Below are positions 26,102 to 34,561 of a stretch of DNA of 47,152 nucleotides, piece after piece. A program made the translations under genes and the position numbers. The stretch comes from a bacterium. Lineage in GTDB: Bacteria; Campylobacterota; Campylobacteria; Campylobacterales; Sulfurimonadaceae. The number at the start of each line of letters is the position of its first letter. Position 1 is the stretch's first letter. The notes beneath the pieces are model-generated. The model ran no database searches and was not told the DNA's origin. It saw only the letters and a list, made by a program, of their open reading frames with translations. The stretch is from the NCBI GenBank assembly GCA_018825665.1, contig JAHJEG010000006.1, forward strand, positions 1-47,152. The letters are read 5' to 3'.

Positions 26102-26737
26102 TCAAGTTTCTTCGTATCGTGTAATCAAAGGGACAAAGGTAAAACCGTAATGCTCTACTCCCTCAAGCGCACCGTTCTCATTTTTCGTTACTTCATAAAT
26201 TGAGTTTCCCACGGGTATCACAAGTTTTCCTCCGATTTTGAGCTGTTTTGCAAGGGCATGTGGAAATTTCTCAGCGGCAGCGGAGACAAGGATACGCTCA
26301 AAGCTTTCACCAGGCAGACCCAATGCATCACCCGCTTGCAGAATCCTGGCATGTGCAAAATTATACTTTTTCAGATTCTCACGTCCAAATTCTACAAGTG
26401 AGCGAACTCTCTCAAGGCCGGTGACAGACCCATTCTCTCCCACCATAAAAGCCAAAAGAGCTGTTGTCCATCCGGAGCCGCTTCCTATATCCAAAATTTT
26501 CTGAGCCTTATGCACATCCAGCATCTCCATCATCATAGCCACGACACTCGGCTGCGAAATTGTCTGCCCCTCTCCTATGTGCAGAGGATAATCCTCGTAT
26601 ACCTCCGGGGCAAAACCCTCAGGCACGAAATCCGCCCTGTCGACATTTTGAAACGCTTCTATCACCAAAGGGCTGCTTAAAGCCCCTGAACTTTGTAAGT
26701 AATGGATTAAATCCTCGTGTGAAGAAGTTCCGAACAT
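26102..26737 (-). CDS. pcm: protein-L-isoaspartate O-methyltransferase
   Basis: Repairs isoaspartyl residues in aged proteins by SAM-dependent methylation; cytosolic. 211 residues, normal size. Signatures are RADFVPEGFAPEVYEDYPLHIGEGQTISQPSVVAMM, motif I ILDIGSGSGWTTALLA (Trp where Tyr is common), VTGLERV, and the family-specific FERILVSAAAEKFPHALAKQLKIGGKLVIPVG. GAGGAAAAAG precedes the ATG. It is divergent from the histidine kinase at 26868, and the gap between them holds a 12-bp dyad. It contains one copy each of the G- and C-forms of the repeated word. Confidence 0.92.
   Translation of the reverse strand: MFGTSSHEDLIHYLQSSGALSSPLVIEAFQNVDRADFVPEGFAPEVYEDYPLHIGEGQTISQPSVVAMMMEMLDVHKAQKILDIGSGSGWTTALLAFMVGENGSVTGLERVRSLVEFGRENLKKYNFAHARILQAGDALGLPGESFERILVSAAAEKFPHALAKQLKIGGKLVIPVGNSIYEVTKNENGALEGVEHYGFTFVPLITRYEET
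26255..26265 (+). repeat. GGCATGTGGAA word, copy 8
   Basis: Exact match in pcm, antisense; the coding strand reads Phe-Pro-His-Ala-Leu. Confidence 0.8.
26348..26358 (+). repeat. GGCATGTGCAA variant word, copy B
   Basis: Exact C-variant in pcm, 93 bases from copy 8 and in the same orientation; the coding strand reads Phe-Ala-His-Ala. Confidence 0.7.
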
Positions 26738-26751
26738 CTCTTTTTCCTCAT

Positions 26752-26796
26752 AACAAATTCTCTATTTATTGTATCTTAAACAGAGAGAATCTTGTT
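26752..26796. promoter_or_regulatory. dyad in the pcm / kinase divergent region
   Basis: AACAAATTCTCT (26752-26763) pairs with AGAGAAT-c-TTGTT (26784-26796), with one bulged base and a 20-base spacer. It lies about 45-85 bases upstream of the predicted kinase transcript start, a position suited to an operator. Confidence 0.4.
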
Positions 26797-26826
26797 ATAT
26801 TAATCTATATTTTTGCAAAAGGCGCT

Positions 26827-26832
26827 TATAAT
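26827..26832 (+). promoter_or_regulatory. candidate -10 box of the histidine kinase operon
   Basis: TATAAT in CTTATAATTG. The predicted start near 26839 gives a leader of about 29 bases with AAAAGGG before ATG 26868. Confidence 0.5.
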
Positions 26833-26867
26833 TGTCGGCAGACGTATTCGTGTCAAAAGGGTCTTGT

Positions 26868-28556
26868 ATGCTTTTTAAGAAGTTTGTTGTGCTGTTTCTT
26901 CTCCTACTTGCATTTGGTTCAACCGCTTGTTTGGGCGGTGAATACAAACTTACTCCGATGCAAAAAGAGTGGCTTGAAAAACATCCCGTCATTCGCATAA
27001 GCTTTGATACTGCCTATGCTCCTTACAGTTTTATAGATGCCGATGGAGAGCTAAAAGGGGTAGCTCTTGAGTTTATCCGCGAAATCGAAAGCTTTCTTGG
27101 GATCCGTTTTGAAATTGTTTCCGACCTGAACTGGTCCCGGCAGATAGAGGCTGTAAAAAAACACGAGATAGACGTAATCGCGACAGTTGTAAAGCTGCCC
27201 AACAGAGAGTCCTTTCTCGAATTTACGAAGATATATTTACCTACCCCTCTTGTTGTTATGACCAGAAAAGAAACGCCTCCCCTACAATCTCTTGATAAGC
27301 TCAAACAACTGCAGCTTACACTCGTAGAGGGTTACTCCTCCTCACAGCAGTTCATGCTTGCCTATCCGAGCCTAAAACCCAGATATGCCAAAACTTCCCT
27401 TGAAGGGCTGCGTGCCGTATCCTCGGGAATGACAGACGCTTATATAGGGGTTTTGGCAACCAGCACTTTTCAGGCTGCACAAAACGGAATCACAAATCTA
27501 AAAGTCAATTCGGCTTTTGATATGACGACTAACGGGCAGCGTTTTGGTGTAAGAAAAGACTGGGCGCAATTGGCAGAAATACTTGATACTGCCTTGCTGA
27601 ACATACCCCAAAAACGAAAGAATGCCATTTTTGGGGCTTGGCTTCCCTTTGATATAAAAGATATAACGCAATTGAGCAAAACAAACTATGCAGCCCTGTT
27701 TTTTCCCTGGCTGCTTGGAGCTACTCTCCTTATTCTTTTGGGCTATGTTCTGGCACTGGTTTGGAACCGCAGACTCCAGGCAGAGATTCTCCGCCGCACG
27801 GCAGAACGTGAAGAGATAATGACCGCCCTGCTTGAAAAAGAGGAGCTTATGATTACACAATCCCGCCATGCCGCCATGGGTGAGATGATCGGGATGATTG
27901 CGCATCAATGGAGACAGCCCATTACGGTTATCGCCATGGGAGCAAACAATATTCTCGTAGATATAGAGTTGGGGGAGACAGACGAGGAAAGCTTCAAGAC
28001 TCAGGCAAAGAATATACTAGAGCAAACAGAGTATCTCTCAAAAACCATAGACGACTTCAGAAACTTTTTTCGTCCAAACAAAGAAAAAGAGCAGATAAGA
28101 CTTGAGGATGTTATGAAAGAAGCTGAGAATATCATCTCTAAGAGTTTGGAACATGCGGACATAGAGCTCCGTATTGAACATAAAAACGGTTATATGGTAC
28201 GAACCTATTCCCGGGAGCTTTTACAGGTCTATATCAATCTTCTTAAAAATGCCAAAGAAGCACTTGTAGAAAAAAGAAAAAAAGAAAGATGGATACATGT
28301 CCTCATCAGCGATGATGCCGACTATGTCATTTCCACGGTCTGTGATAACGGCGGTGGCGTAGACAAGGCTATAATAAAAAAGATATTTGACCCCTATTTC
28401 TCGACGAAGGATGAAATAACAGGCACGGGGCTCGGACTGTATATGTCAAAAACGATAGTGGAAAAACATCTTCACGGGATACTGCAGGTGAAAAATACCC
28501 AAGACGGAGCATGCTTTATCGTAAAAATTCCAAAAGAGCAAAAGGAGCAAAGATGA
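26868..28556 (+). CDS. sensor histidine kinase with periplasmic solute-binding-type sensor
   Basis: About 562 residues, inner membrane. Signal peptide (MLFKKFVVLFLLLLAFGSTAC), then a family-3 solute-binding domain (about 30-255; IRISFDTAYAPYSFIDADGELKGVALEFI, EIDVIATVVKLPNRE, SGMTDAYIGV), one TM helix (LFFPWLLGATLLILLGYVLALVW), a short coiled coil and the kinase core. H346 lies in MIAHQWRQPITV, the H-box form common in Campylobacterota. N box (YINLLKNAKEAL) and G boxes (DNGGGVDKA, GTGLGLYMSK) are present. The sensor probably detects an amino acid or small polar solute, but I cannot name it. ATG 26868 is chosen for its AAAAGGG site. It overlaps the receiver gene by four bases. Confidence 0.88.
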   Translation: MLFKKFVVLFLLLLAFGSTACLGGEYKLTPMQKEWLEKHPVIRISFDTAYAPYSFIDADGELKGVALEFIREIESFLGIRFEIVSDLNWSRQIEAVKKHEIDVIATVVKLPNRESFLEFTKIYLPTPLVVMTRKETPPLQSLDKLKQLQLTLVEGYSSSQQFMLAYPSLKPRYAKTSLEGLRAVSSGMTDAYIGVLATSTFQAAQNGITNLKVNSAFDMTTNGQRFGVRKDWAQLAEILDTALLNIPQKRKNAIFGAWLPFDIKDITQLSKTNYAALFFPWLLGATLLILLGYVLALVWNRRLQAEILRRTAEREEIMTALLEKEELMITQSRHAAMGEMIGMIAHQWRQPITVIAMGANNILVDIELGETDEESFKTQAKNILEQTEYLSKTIDDFRNFFRPNKEKEQIRLEDVMKEAENIISKSLEHADIELRIEHKNGYMVRTYSRELLQVYINLLKNAKEALVEKRKKERWIHVLISDDADYVISTVCDNGGGVDKAIIKKIFDPYFSTKDEITGTGLGLYMSKTIVEKHLHGILQVKNTQDGACFIVKIPKEQKEQR

Positions 28557-28948
28557 GTGACCTAAAACAGATGCGGGCTAAAACCGGTACGCTAAGTATT
28601 TTAATCGTGGACGATGAAGAAAAAATCCAAGAAGCGATAGTCTTGTTCATGGAAAAGTTTTTTGGAAACACTCAAAGTGCGTGCAACGGGGAGGAGGCGC
28701 TGGAACTTTTTAGGCAAAACAAGTATGATGTCCTCCTCACAGACATAAGTATGCCCAAAATGTCGGGATGGGAGCTTATAGATGCTGTGAAAAAAAGCGA
28801 CCAAGAAATTTTTATCGCCGCTATGACAGGATCTCCGGATGAGAAGGAGAACCTTATCGGCATGTGTGATATCTATCTCAACAAGCCCATTACTATCGAA
28901 AGACTCGCCCTTATGCTGGAAAAAATAATTGAGATAAAAGCTCTGTGA
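28553..28948 (+). CDS. single-domain response regulator (CheY-like receiver)
   Basis: 131 residues; a receiver domain only, with no DNA-binding output. Acidic pocket D20-D21, phosphorylation site D64 (VLLTDISMPKMSG), the conserved Thr in AAMTGSPDE and Lys in LNKPITI. ATG 28553 has AAAGGAG five bases upstream and overlaps the kinase stop as ATGA, so it is coupled to and most likely phosphorylated by that kinase. The longer frame from 28511 lies inside the kinase gene. The target is unknown; such stand-alone receivers act by protein-protein contact or as phosphate relays. Confidence 0.9.
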   Translation: MSDLKQMRAKTGTLSILIVDDEEKIQEAIVLFMEKFFGNTQSACNGEEALELFRQNKYDVLLTDISMPKMSGWELIDAVKKSDQEIFIAAMTGSPDEKENLIGMCDIYLNKPITIERLALMLEKIIEIKAL

Positions 28949-28951
28949 AGC

Positions 28952-29440
28952 CTACAGTTTTTCATTCATGAGCACAAGCTCTAGACTTCCGCTCACATAA
29001 TTTGCAAAAAAGGTCAACGCTTCAAGGTCTTTATCGTCAAAATCGTATCTGAATTTATTTAAGAGCTGTATTACCCCTATCACTTCCCTTTTTGAATCAA
29101 AAATCGGTACCGTTATGATGTTTTTTGTCACGTATCCGCTTTTTTTATCTATGGTCCTTAAAAATCTCGGATCATCATAGGGGGTGTTTACCACCTGGGG
29201 TTTTGAAGTTTTATACGTGTCTCCAACGATGCCCGAATCGATCGATGTCACTATCCGTCCTATCCCGTCGCTTAGTTTCGTCCAAAGCAGATTTTCCTCT
29301 TTGTCCACGATAAAAATAGAACATCTGTCTGCATTGAGCAGTTTTTTTGCTTCTGAGGAGATAAGCTCCAAAGCGTTGTCCATCTGCCCGAGTGCCATCA
29401 ATTTTTTGCCAAAGTCCGCTATCTGGTTGCGTTTATTCAT
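28952..29440 (-). CDS. stand-alone GAF domain protein (second of pair)
   Basis: 162 residues; a short N-terminal helix plus one GAF domain (ALELISSEAKKLLNADRCSIFIVDKEENLLWTKLSDG; DSGIVGDTYKTSKPQVVNTPYDDPRF; NIITVPIFDSKREVIGVIQLLNK). No output domain, so it would act by association. It is closely similar to its upstream neighbour (shared ADRCSIFI, GYxTxNIxTxPxFxSKREVIGVxQLLNK), the trace of a tandem duplication. The start overlaps the neighbour's stop. It ends three bases from the convergent receiver gene, so a role in the same signalling circuit is possible but unproven. Confidence 0.82.
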   Translation of the reverse strand: MNKRNQIADFGKKLMALGQMDNALELISSEAKKLLNADRCSIFIVDKEENLLWTKLSDGIGRIVTSIDSGIVGDTYKTSKPQVVNTPYDDPRFLRTIDKKSGYVTKNIITVPIFDSKREVIGVIQLLNKFRYDFDDKDLEALTFFANYVSGSLELVLMNEKL

Positions 29441-29961
29441 CAGTTTTTACTCTTTGTATGTTTTTCATCTTCTATCGTATACAGATTTACGAGTTCTATA
29501 AATCCGCTTATATAATGTGCAAAAAAGATCATAAATTTCACATCATCATTATCAAATCCTTCCTCTTTGTTGAGGAGCTGTAAAACACCTATGATCTCTC
29601 TCTTGGAGTTAAAGACAGGAGCTGTTACAATATTTTGTGTCCTGTATCCCGTTTCCTTGTCGATATCAGATAAGAAATGCGGATTTGAATATGCGTCATT
29701 CTCGATGACAGGTTTTTTTACTTTTAAGGTGTGTCCGACGATTCCGCGGTCTGATGGGACCACAATTTTTTCAACTCCGTCAGCCAGGGTCGTCCAAAGC
29801 TCGTTTTTATTCACATCGTAAATAAAGATGGAACACCTGTCGGCTCCAATGACATCTTTTGCATATCTGGCTATATGAGGGAGCCCGTCGGCTAATGAAG
29901 TCTTACTAAGCAGCTCTCTGCCAAAGTCGGCTAATTTAGCATAATTATCGGCGTATTTCAT
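29440..29961 (-). CDS. stand-alone GAF domain protein (first of pair)
   Basis: About 173 residues, one GAF domain (VIGADRCSIFIYDVNKNELWTTLADGVEKIVV; GIVGHTLKVKKPVIENDAYSNPHF; NIVTAPVFNSKREIIGVLQLLNK) and a charged C-terminal tail. The conserved Cys of ADRCSIF in both copies could bind a ligand or react with an oxidant; this is inference. I start at ATG 29961, served by the upstream AGGGGGA. An in-frame ATG at 29988 lacks a ribosome site. It forms a two-gene unit with its paralogue downstream. Confidence 0.8.
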   Translation of the reverse strand: MKYADNYAKLADFGRELLSKTSLADGLPHIARYAKDVIGADRCSIFIYDVNKNELWTTLADGVEKIVVPSDRGIVGHTLKVKKPVIENDAYSNPHFLSDIDKETGYRTQNIVTAPVFNSKREIIGVLQLLNKEEGFDNDDVKFMIFFAHYISGFIELVNLYTIEDEKHTKSKN

Positions 29962-30034
29962 CCTGCAAATCCCCCTCTCTTTTTTCATTTGAAATAATTA
30001 TAGTGTAAAATAGCGATAAAAAAAAGGAAGAAGT

Positions 30035-30388
30035 ATGAACCAAATAACAATCTGGCATAATCCAAGATGTTCCAAATCTCGTGAAGCACTTAGCATCCTC
30101 GAAGAAAACGATTGCGAAAAAGAGGTTGTTCAGTATCTGCAGACCAATCCTTCAAAAGAGCAAATAAAAAATATTTTAAAGATGTTAGGTCTCAAACCCC
30201 GTGAACTGATGAGGATCAAGGAAGATATCTATAAAGAACTGCATTTAAAAGATGAAACCGATGATGAAAAACTGATAGAAGCGATGGCCAAGAACCCTAA
30301 ACTTATTGAAAGACCCGTAATCATCAAAGGGGACAAGGCCATCATAGGCAGACCAACCTCTATAGTGGCAGAATTTATAAAAGACTAA
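30035..30388 (+). CDS. arsC: arsenate reductase-like protein (ArsC/thioredoxin fold)
   Basis: 117 residues, cytosolic. The glutaredoxin-type ArsC family is recognised by the N-terminal IWHNPRCSKSREALSILEE, with catalytic Cys in NPRCSKSR, and by IERPVIIKGDKAIIGRP, which supplies the phosphate/arsenate-binding Arg. The length equals that of E. coli-type ArsC. No arsenic efflux or regulator gene lies nearby, so the cellular substrate may not be arsenate; YffB/Spx-like members share the fold. AAGGAAG precedes the ATG. It is divergent from the GAF pair. Confidence 0.82.
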   Translation: MNQITIWHNPRCSKSREALSILEENDCEKEVVQYLQTNPSKEQIKNILKMLGLKPRELMRIKEDIYKELHLKDETDDEKLIEAMAKNPKLIERPVIIKGDKAIIGRPTSIVAEFIKD

Positions 30389-30464
30389 CACTCTCTTAGA
30401 AATATTATCTTTAAGAATCTATGTGTTACCATAAGTGTAAATATAAGTTCCACGGAGGTTTATT

Positions 30465-31862
30465 ATGGCAACAGTCACATCCTATGGCGCGGCAAAAACC
30501 GTAACCGGTTCCTGCCATCTGCTAAAAATCGGTCCTATAAAGATACTTGTAGACTGTGGTATGTTTCAGGGTGATGGAGGCGGTAAAAAAAACTATCTGC
30601 CTTTTGAGTTCGACCCCTCTGATATAGACTTTTTGATTATAACCCATGCACACCTCGACCATATAGGACGGGTGCCAAAGCTTATAAAAGAGGGGTTTGA
30701 GGGGAAGATAATCGCCACGAGACCAACGCACGACATAGCAAAAATCATGCTCCTCGACAGTGCAAAAATACTTAAAGAAGAGTATAAGACCCTCAGGAAA
30801 AAAGCTCGCCGGCGTGGGGACGAAGCCAATGTCTATGAGCCGCTTTACACAGAAGACCATGTTAAAGAAGTTTTCTCAAAAAGATGGCATATTCTGGAAT
30901 ATTTTCAAACATACAAACTGCCAAAAAAAATCAAAGTCACACTTGGGAATGCAGGTCACATCATGGGAAGCGCTTTTGCGATGATAGACTACGCAGAGGG
31001 CAAAACCAGCAAACGGGTTGTCTTTTCCGGAGATATAGGCAGTCCGCACCGCCTGATTATAGACGGTTTGGATACAAGCGAAGAGGGGGATACTCTTTTT
31101 ATCGAGTCCACCTATGGAGACAGAGTACATAAACCCCTAAAAGAGAGTATCGCAGAGTTTAAACAGAGTGTGATAGAAACCCTCCAAAGAGACGGAAATG
31201 TTTTGATTCCCTCATTTGCTCTGGAGCGAACGCAGGAGGTATTATGGCTGCTCCACGAGATGTACGAGGATAATGAACTGCCCCAATGCAGAGTCTTTCT
31301 AGACAGCCCTTTGGCGATAAAAGCCACAAAACTGTATACGAAATATCCAATCCATCTCAGTGAAGAAGTTGAATACAAGACGAGCGACGAGGAGAGTCCT
31401 TTTTCTTTTCCCGCACTTGAGACAACGCCGACACGAGACCAGTCACTAATGATAAACAAGGTCAAACAAAGAGCCATCATCATAGCCGGAAGCGGCATGT
31501 GCAACGGCGGACGTATTATGCACCACCTCAAACATCGTCTCTGGAATCCGAACAACACTGTCGTCTTTGTCGGTTTTCAAGTAAACGGAACACTGGGCAG
31601 ACGTATCGTAGACGGAGATAATTTTGTAAAGATCTACGGTGAAGATATCATAGTAAAAGCACAGGTGAAAACCATCAACGGCTTTTCCGCCCACGGCGAT
31701 CAGAATGATTTGATGGAATGGATGCGAAGTTTCAAGAACATGAAAAAAATCTACCTCATTCACGGTGAAGCCGAAAAAATGGAACTCTTTGCAAATGCGA
31801 TTAAAACGAGCCTGAAGCATGATGTTTCTATAGTGGAACATGGCATAAAGATAGAACTCTAA
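30465..31862 (+). CDS. beta-CASP metallo-beta-lactamase-fold hydrolase (probable RNase)
   Basis: 465 residues, cytosolic. The zinc motif is HAHLDHIGRVPKL; further metal ligands lie in GNAGHIMGSA and FSGDIGSPH. The beta-CASP insert carries SGMCNGGRIMHHLKHRLW and NTVVFVGFQVNGTLGRRIVDG, and the closing histidine lies in INGFSAHGDQNDLMEW. Such proteins (YSH1/CPSF73-related) cleave RNA endo- or exonucleolytically. It is distinct from RNase J by its shorter length and missing C-terminal domain. GGAGG lies upstream of the ATG. The LOG-family gene starts 16 bases downstream, probably in the same operon. Confidence 0.88.
   Translation: MATVTSYGAAKTVTGSCHLLKIGPIKILVDCGMFQGDGGGKKNYLPFEFDPSDIDFLIITHAHLDHIGRVPKLIKEGFEGKIIATRPTHDIAKIMLLDSAKILKEEYKTLRKKARRRGDEANVYEPLYTEDHVKEVFSKRWHILEYFQTYKLPKKIKVTLGNAGHIMGSAFAMIDYAEGKTSKRVVFSGDIGSPHRLIIDGLDTSEEGDTLFIESTYGDRVHKPLKESIAEFKQSVIETLQRDGNVLIPSFALERTQEVLWLLHEMYEDNELPQCRVFLDSPLAIKATKLYTKYPIHLSEEVEYKTSDEESPFSFPALETTPTRDQSLMINKVKQRAIIIAGSGMCNGGRIMHHLKHRLWNPNNTVVFVGFQVNGTLGRRIVDGDNFVKIYGEDIIVKAQVKTINGFSAHGDQNDLMEWMRSFKNMKKIYLIHGEAEKMELFANAIKTSLKHDVSIVEHGIKIEL
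31494..31504 (+). repeat. GGCATGTGCAA variant word, copy C
   Basis: Exact C-variant in the beta-CASP gene, coding Gly-Met-Cys-Asn of the conserved SGMCNGG motif. This copy may therefore be explained by protein conservation. Confidence 0.5.
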
Positions 31863-31877
31863 ACCAAAAGGTTAGCT

Positions 31878-32849
31878 ATGAAAAAAACACAGGCAAAAAA
31901 CGAAAAACATTTTAAGTCTTTAAATATTCCAAAACCTCCCGAACCTACGCAAAGGGAGGAGAAGCTCCCTTGCGAATTGCCAAAATCTACAAAAGATGAT
32001 CCGCAGGCCGCAAAAAGATTAGAAGAGATTATGAAGAGTCCCAGCTACATCAGTGCTGATAACGACTATGATTTTCTCAGAGATGATTCTGTCAGAGGGG
32101 TGCGTCTTCAGATAGACTATCTAAAAACAGAGCTGCTGTTGCAAAAGTATGGGATTGAAAAAACCGTAGCGGTTTTTGGAGGGACCCGTATAGTTGAAAA
32201 AGCTGAAGCGGAGCGTCATCTTGAAAAGGCCAGGAATGCCTATGAAAAAGATCCGACGAGCAAAATCCTGGCACAAAAACTGAAAATAGCGCAGAGTGTA
32301 CTTCAAAAGAGTGAGTATTATAATATCGCCAGGGAGTTTGGACGTCTTGTGGGAAATTCCGGAGAGGGACCTTGCGATTGCAGGCTGACCCTGATGACCG
32401 GCGGTGGGCCTGGTGCCATGGAAGCAGCAAATCGTGGAGCTTTTGATGTAGGCGCGAAATCAATTGGTCTAAATATCAGCCTCCCAAAAGAGCAGTATCC
32501 AAACCCTTATATCACTCCCGAATTGTGCTTTCAATTCCACTATTTCAGTATGAGAAAAGTCCATTTCTTTAAAAGGTCTATCGCCTTGGTGGCATTTCCC
32601 GGAGGCTATGGAACCATGGATGAACTCGTAGAAGCGCTTACGCTTGTGCAAACACGAAAAATCCTCCCTTTTCCCATTATCCTTGTCGGAAAAGAGTTTT
32701 GGAAAAATGTTATCAATTTTGATTTTCTTTTAAATGAAGGGGTTATCGATTTTGAAGATACGGAACTCTTCTGGTATGCAGAAAGTGCCCAGGAGATTTG
32801 GAACGGGATTTTGGAGTGGCATGTGGAAAACGGAACGCCGCTTCATTGA
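31878..32849 (+). CDS. LOG-family nucleotide phosphoribohydrolase-like protein
   Basis: 323 residues, cytosolic. The Rossmann-type LOG ('lysine decarboxylase-like') family is shown by VAVFGGTRIVEKAEA, LMTGGGPGAMEAANRGAFDVGAKSIGLNISLP and the signature FPGGYGTMDELVEALTLVQT. Family enzymes hydrolyse nucleoside 5'-monophosphates to base and ribose phosphate; the old lysine decarboxylase label is not supported. An extra 75 or so N-terminal residues (Lys/Pro-rich, then FLRDDSVRGVRLQIDYLKTELLL) distinguish the long form from the roughly 190-residue one. Followed 24 bases later by marC. Confidence 0.87.
   Translation: MKKTQAKNEKHFKSLNIPKPPEPTQREEKLPCELPKSTKDDPQAAKRLEEIMKSPSYISADNDYDFLRDDSVRGVRLQIDYLKTELLLQKYGIEKTVAVFGGTRIVEKAEAERHLEKARNAYEKDPTSKILAQKLKIAQSVLQKSEYYNIAREFGRLVGNSGEGPCDCRLTLMTGGGPGAMEAANRGAFDVGAKSIGLNISLPKEQYPNPYITPELCFQFHYFSMRKVHFFKRSIALVAFPGGYGTMDELVEALTLVQTRKILPFPIILVGKEFWKNVINFDFLLNEGVIDFEDTELFWYAESAQEIWNGILEWHVENGTPLH
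32818..32828 (+). repeat. GGCATGTGGAA word, copy 9
   Basis: Exact match near the end of the LOG-family gene, in another reading frame (Trp-His-Val-Glu-Asn). Confidence 0.8.
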
Positions 32850-32873
32850 GAAGAGCTGTAAAAAGGATATAAA

Positions 32874-33497
32874 ATGGGGCATGATATTACATTTTATCTG
32901 CAGATTACGATTGCGATATTCACCATTTTGGATCCTTTGGCGGTGATACCGATATTTTTAAGCCTTACAAGTTCCCAAAATGATGAAGAAAAAAGAAAAA
33001 CAATCCGCCAGACCGTAAAGGCTGTCGCTATCATTCTCATTGTAGCAGCTCTTGCGGGGAACATGATACTTGAATTTTTTGGCATCAATGTGGACTACTT
33101 TAAGATTGCGGGGGGAATCCTGCTTTTGCTTATCGCCCTCAATATGCTTCAGGCAAAAGCTCCCCTTATTTATACGACTCCAAAAGAGCAGATTGAAGCA
33201 GAAGCAAAAAACGATATCTCGATTGTTCCGCTTGCCATACCCCTGCTGGCGGGTCCGGGGACAATAAGCACTGTGATCGTTTTTTCCTCATCTATGCAGA
33301 CGGTAGGCTCCCAAATAACTTTTGTAGCGATAATACTGGCTATCTCTGCTACAATCTGGCCGATTCTTCTGCTCTCGAAATGGATAGGTGAAAAAATTGG
33401 AAGTACGGGTATAAACATTGCCATAAGGATTATGGGGCTTATCCTGGCTTCTATCTCCGTAAAATTTATAATGGAAGGGGTAAAAGCCTCTCTATAG
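32874..33497 (+). CDS. MarC-family integral membrane protein
   Basis: 207 residues with six hydrophobic helices (ITIAIFTILDPLAVIPIFLSL; VAIILIVAALAGNMILEFF; ILLLLIALNML; VPLAIPLLAGPGTISTVIVF; ITFVAIILAISATIWPILLL; IAIRIMGLILASISVKFIMEGV). The NPxG-like LDPLAVIP and PLLAGPGTI are MarC/UPF0056 hallmarks. The function is unsettled; the old link to multiple antibiotic resistance has been withdrawn. AAAGGAT precedes the ATG. It probably shares a message with the LOG-family gene and with the deacetylase that starts 20 bases later. Confidence 0.9.
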   Translation: MGHDITFYLQITIAIFTILDPLAVIPIFLSLTSSQNDEEKRKTIRQTVKAVAIILIVAALAGNMILEFFGINVDYFKIAGGILLLLIALNMLQAKAPLIYTTPKEQIEAEAKNDISIVPLAIPLLAGPGTISTVIVFSSSMQTVGSQITFVAIILAISATIWPILLLSKWIGEKIGSTGINIAIRIMGLILASISVKFIMEGVKASL

Positions 33498-33517
33498 CTT
33501 TACACAAAGGAAACTCT

Positions 33518-34561
33518 ATGTTTTTAAAAAAAACACTCATGCTGTTTTTACTCTTGACACAACTCTATGCATACGACAAGGAAGCCGCAGATACGCAAAG
33601 TGCCGTGGTATTTATGTATCATCGTTTTGGTGAATCTGCCTACCCTTCAACAAACATAAAAGTGGAGCAGTTTGCCTTTCATCTGGAGTACCTTCAAAAA
33701 AACGACTATAATGTCTGGCCTCTCTCAAAGGTGATTCGATATATCATCGAAAAAAAGCCCTTGCCGAAAAAAACGGTCTCTCTTACCATAGACGATGCGT
33801 ATAAAAGCACCTACACGCATGCCTATCCGATGCTAAAAAAGAAAAACTTTCCCTTTAGCGTTTTTGTAAATACGGCTCCTGTGGACCAAAAATCAAAATC
33901 TTTCATGTCATGGGACCAAATCAGGGAGATGCGCCAAAACGGAGCCGAATTTTTAAACCATTCTTTTAGTCATGACTATCTGATTCCAAAAAAAGGGGAG
34001 TCTGAGGATGGATGGAAAAAAAGGATCGGGGATGAAGTCCAAAAAGCACAGAAGAGACTTCAGGAGGAACTCGGAAGCGATACAAATGAAAATCCAAAAA
34101 TTTTATCCTACCCTTTTGGGGAATACAGCGAACAAAGCGCTGAGCTGATTGCATCTTTGGGCTATATCGGCGTAACCCAGGCATCAGGAGTGATGGGACA
34201 CGAGAGCGATTTAAAAGCACTTTGCAGATTTCCGATGGCTGAAGATTTTGCACATGCCGAGAGTTTCATCACAAAACTAAACACCCTCCCTCTGCCCGTG
34301 GAATCAGTACACCCCTTTGACCCCTTGCTCAAAGCAGAAAATCCGCCGACACTCAGAATAAAACTCAAACGTCCCCTGTCACAATTGGGGTGCTATATAG
34401 CCTCGGGCGAAGCGATAAAAGTCCATTGGATTTCTCAGACGGAGTTTGAGGTAAGAGCAAACCGCCCCCTAGAAGCACCAAGAAACAGATATGCCTGTAC
34501 GGCTCCCGCCGGCGAGGGCAAATGGTACTGGTTTAGTCATTTGTGGATAATCAATGAGTAG
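33518..34561 (+). CDS. exported polysaccharide deacetylase (NodB domain)
   Basis: 347 residues with a signal peptide (MFLKKTLMLFLLLTQLYA). The NodB carbohydrate-esterase-4 domain shows VVFMYHRFG, the catalytic/metal TIDDAYKSTYTHAYPML, FLNHSFSHDYL for the two histidines, and ILSYPFGEYSEQS. About 100 C-terminal residues (SVHPFDPLLKAENPPTLRIKL..) form an unassigned beta-rich region with Cys residues. It would remove acetyl groups from an envelope or biofilm glycan in the periplasm; the glycan is unknown. It ends exactly next to the convergent protease gene, with no intergenic base. Confidence 0.88.
   Translation: MFLKKTLMLFLLLTQLYAYDKEAADTQSAVVFMYHRFGESAYPSTNIKVEQFAFHLEYLQKNDYNVWPLSKVIRYIIEKKPLPKKTVSLTIDDAYKSTYTHAYPMLKKKNFPFSVFVNTAPVDQKSKSFMSWDQIREMRQNGAEFLNHSFSHDYLIPKKGESEDGWKKRIGDEVQKAQKRLQEELGSDTNENPKILSYPFGEYSEQSAELIASLGYIGVTQASGVMGHESDLKALCRFPMAEDFAHAESFITKLNTLPLPVESVHPFDPLLKAENPPTLRIKLKRPLSQLGCYIASGEAIKVHWISQTEFEVRANRPLEAPRNRYACTAPAGEGKWYWFSHLWIINE
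34248..34258 (-). repeat. GGCATGTGCAA variant word, copy D
   Basis: Exact C-variant on the minus strand within the deacetylase gene, coding Phe-Ala-His-Ala-Glu. Confidence 0.7.
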
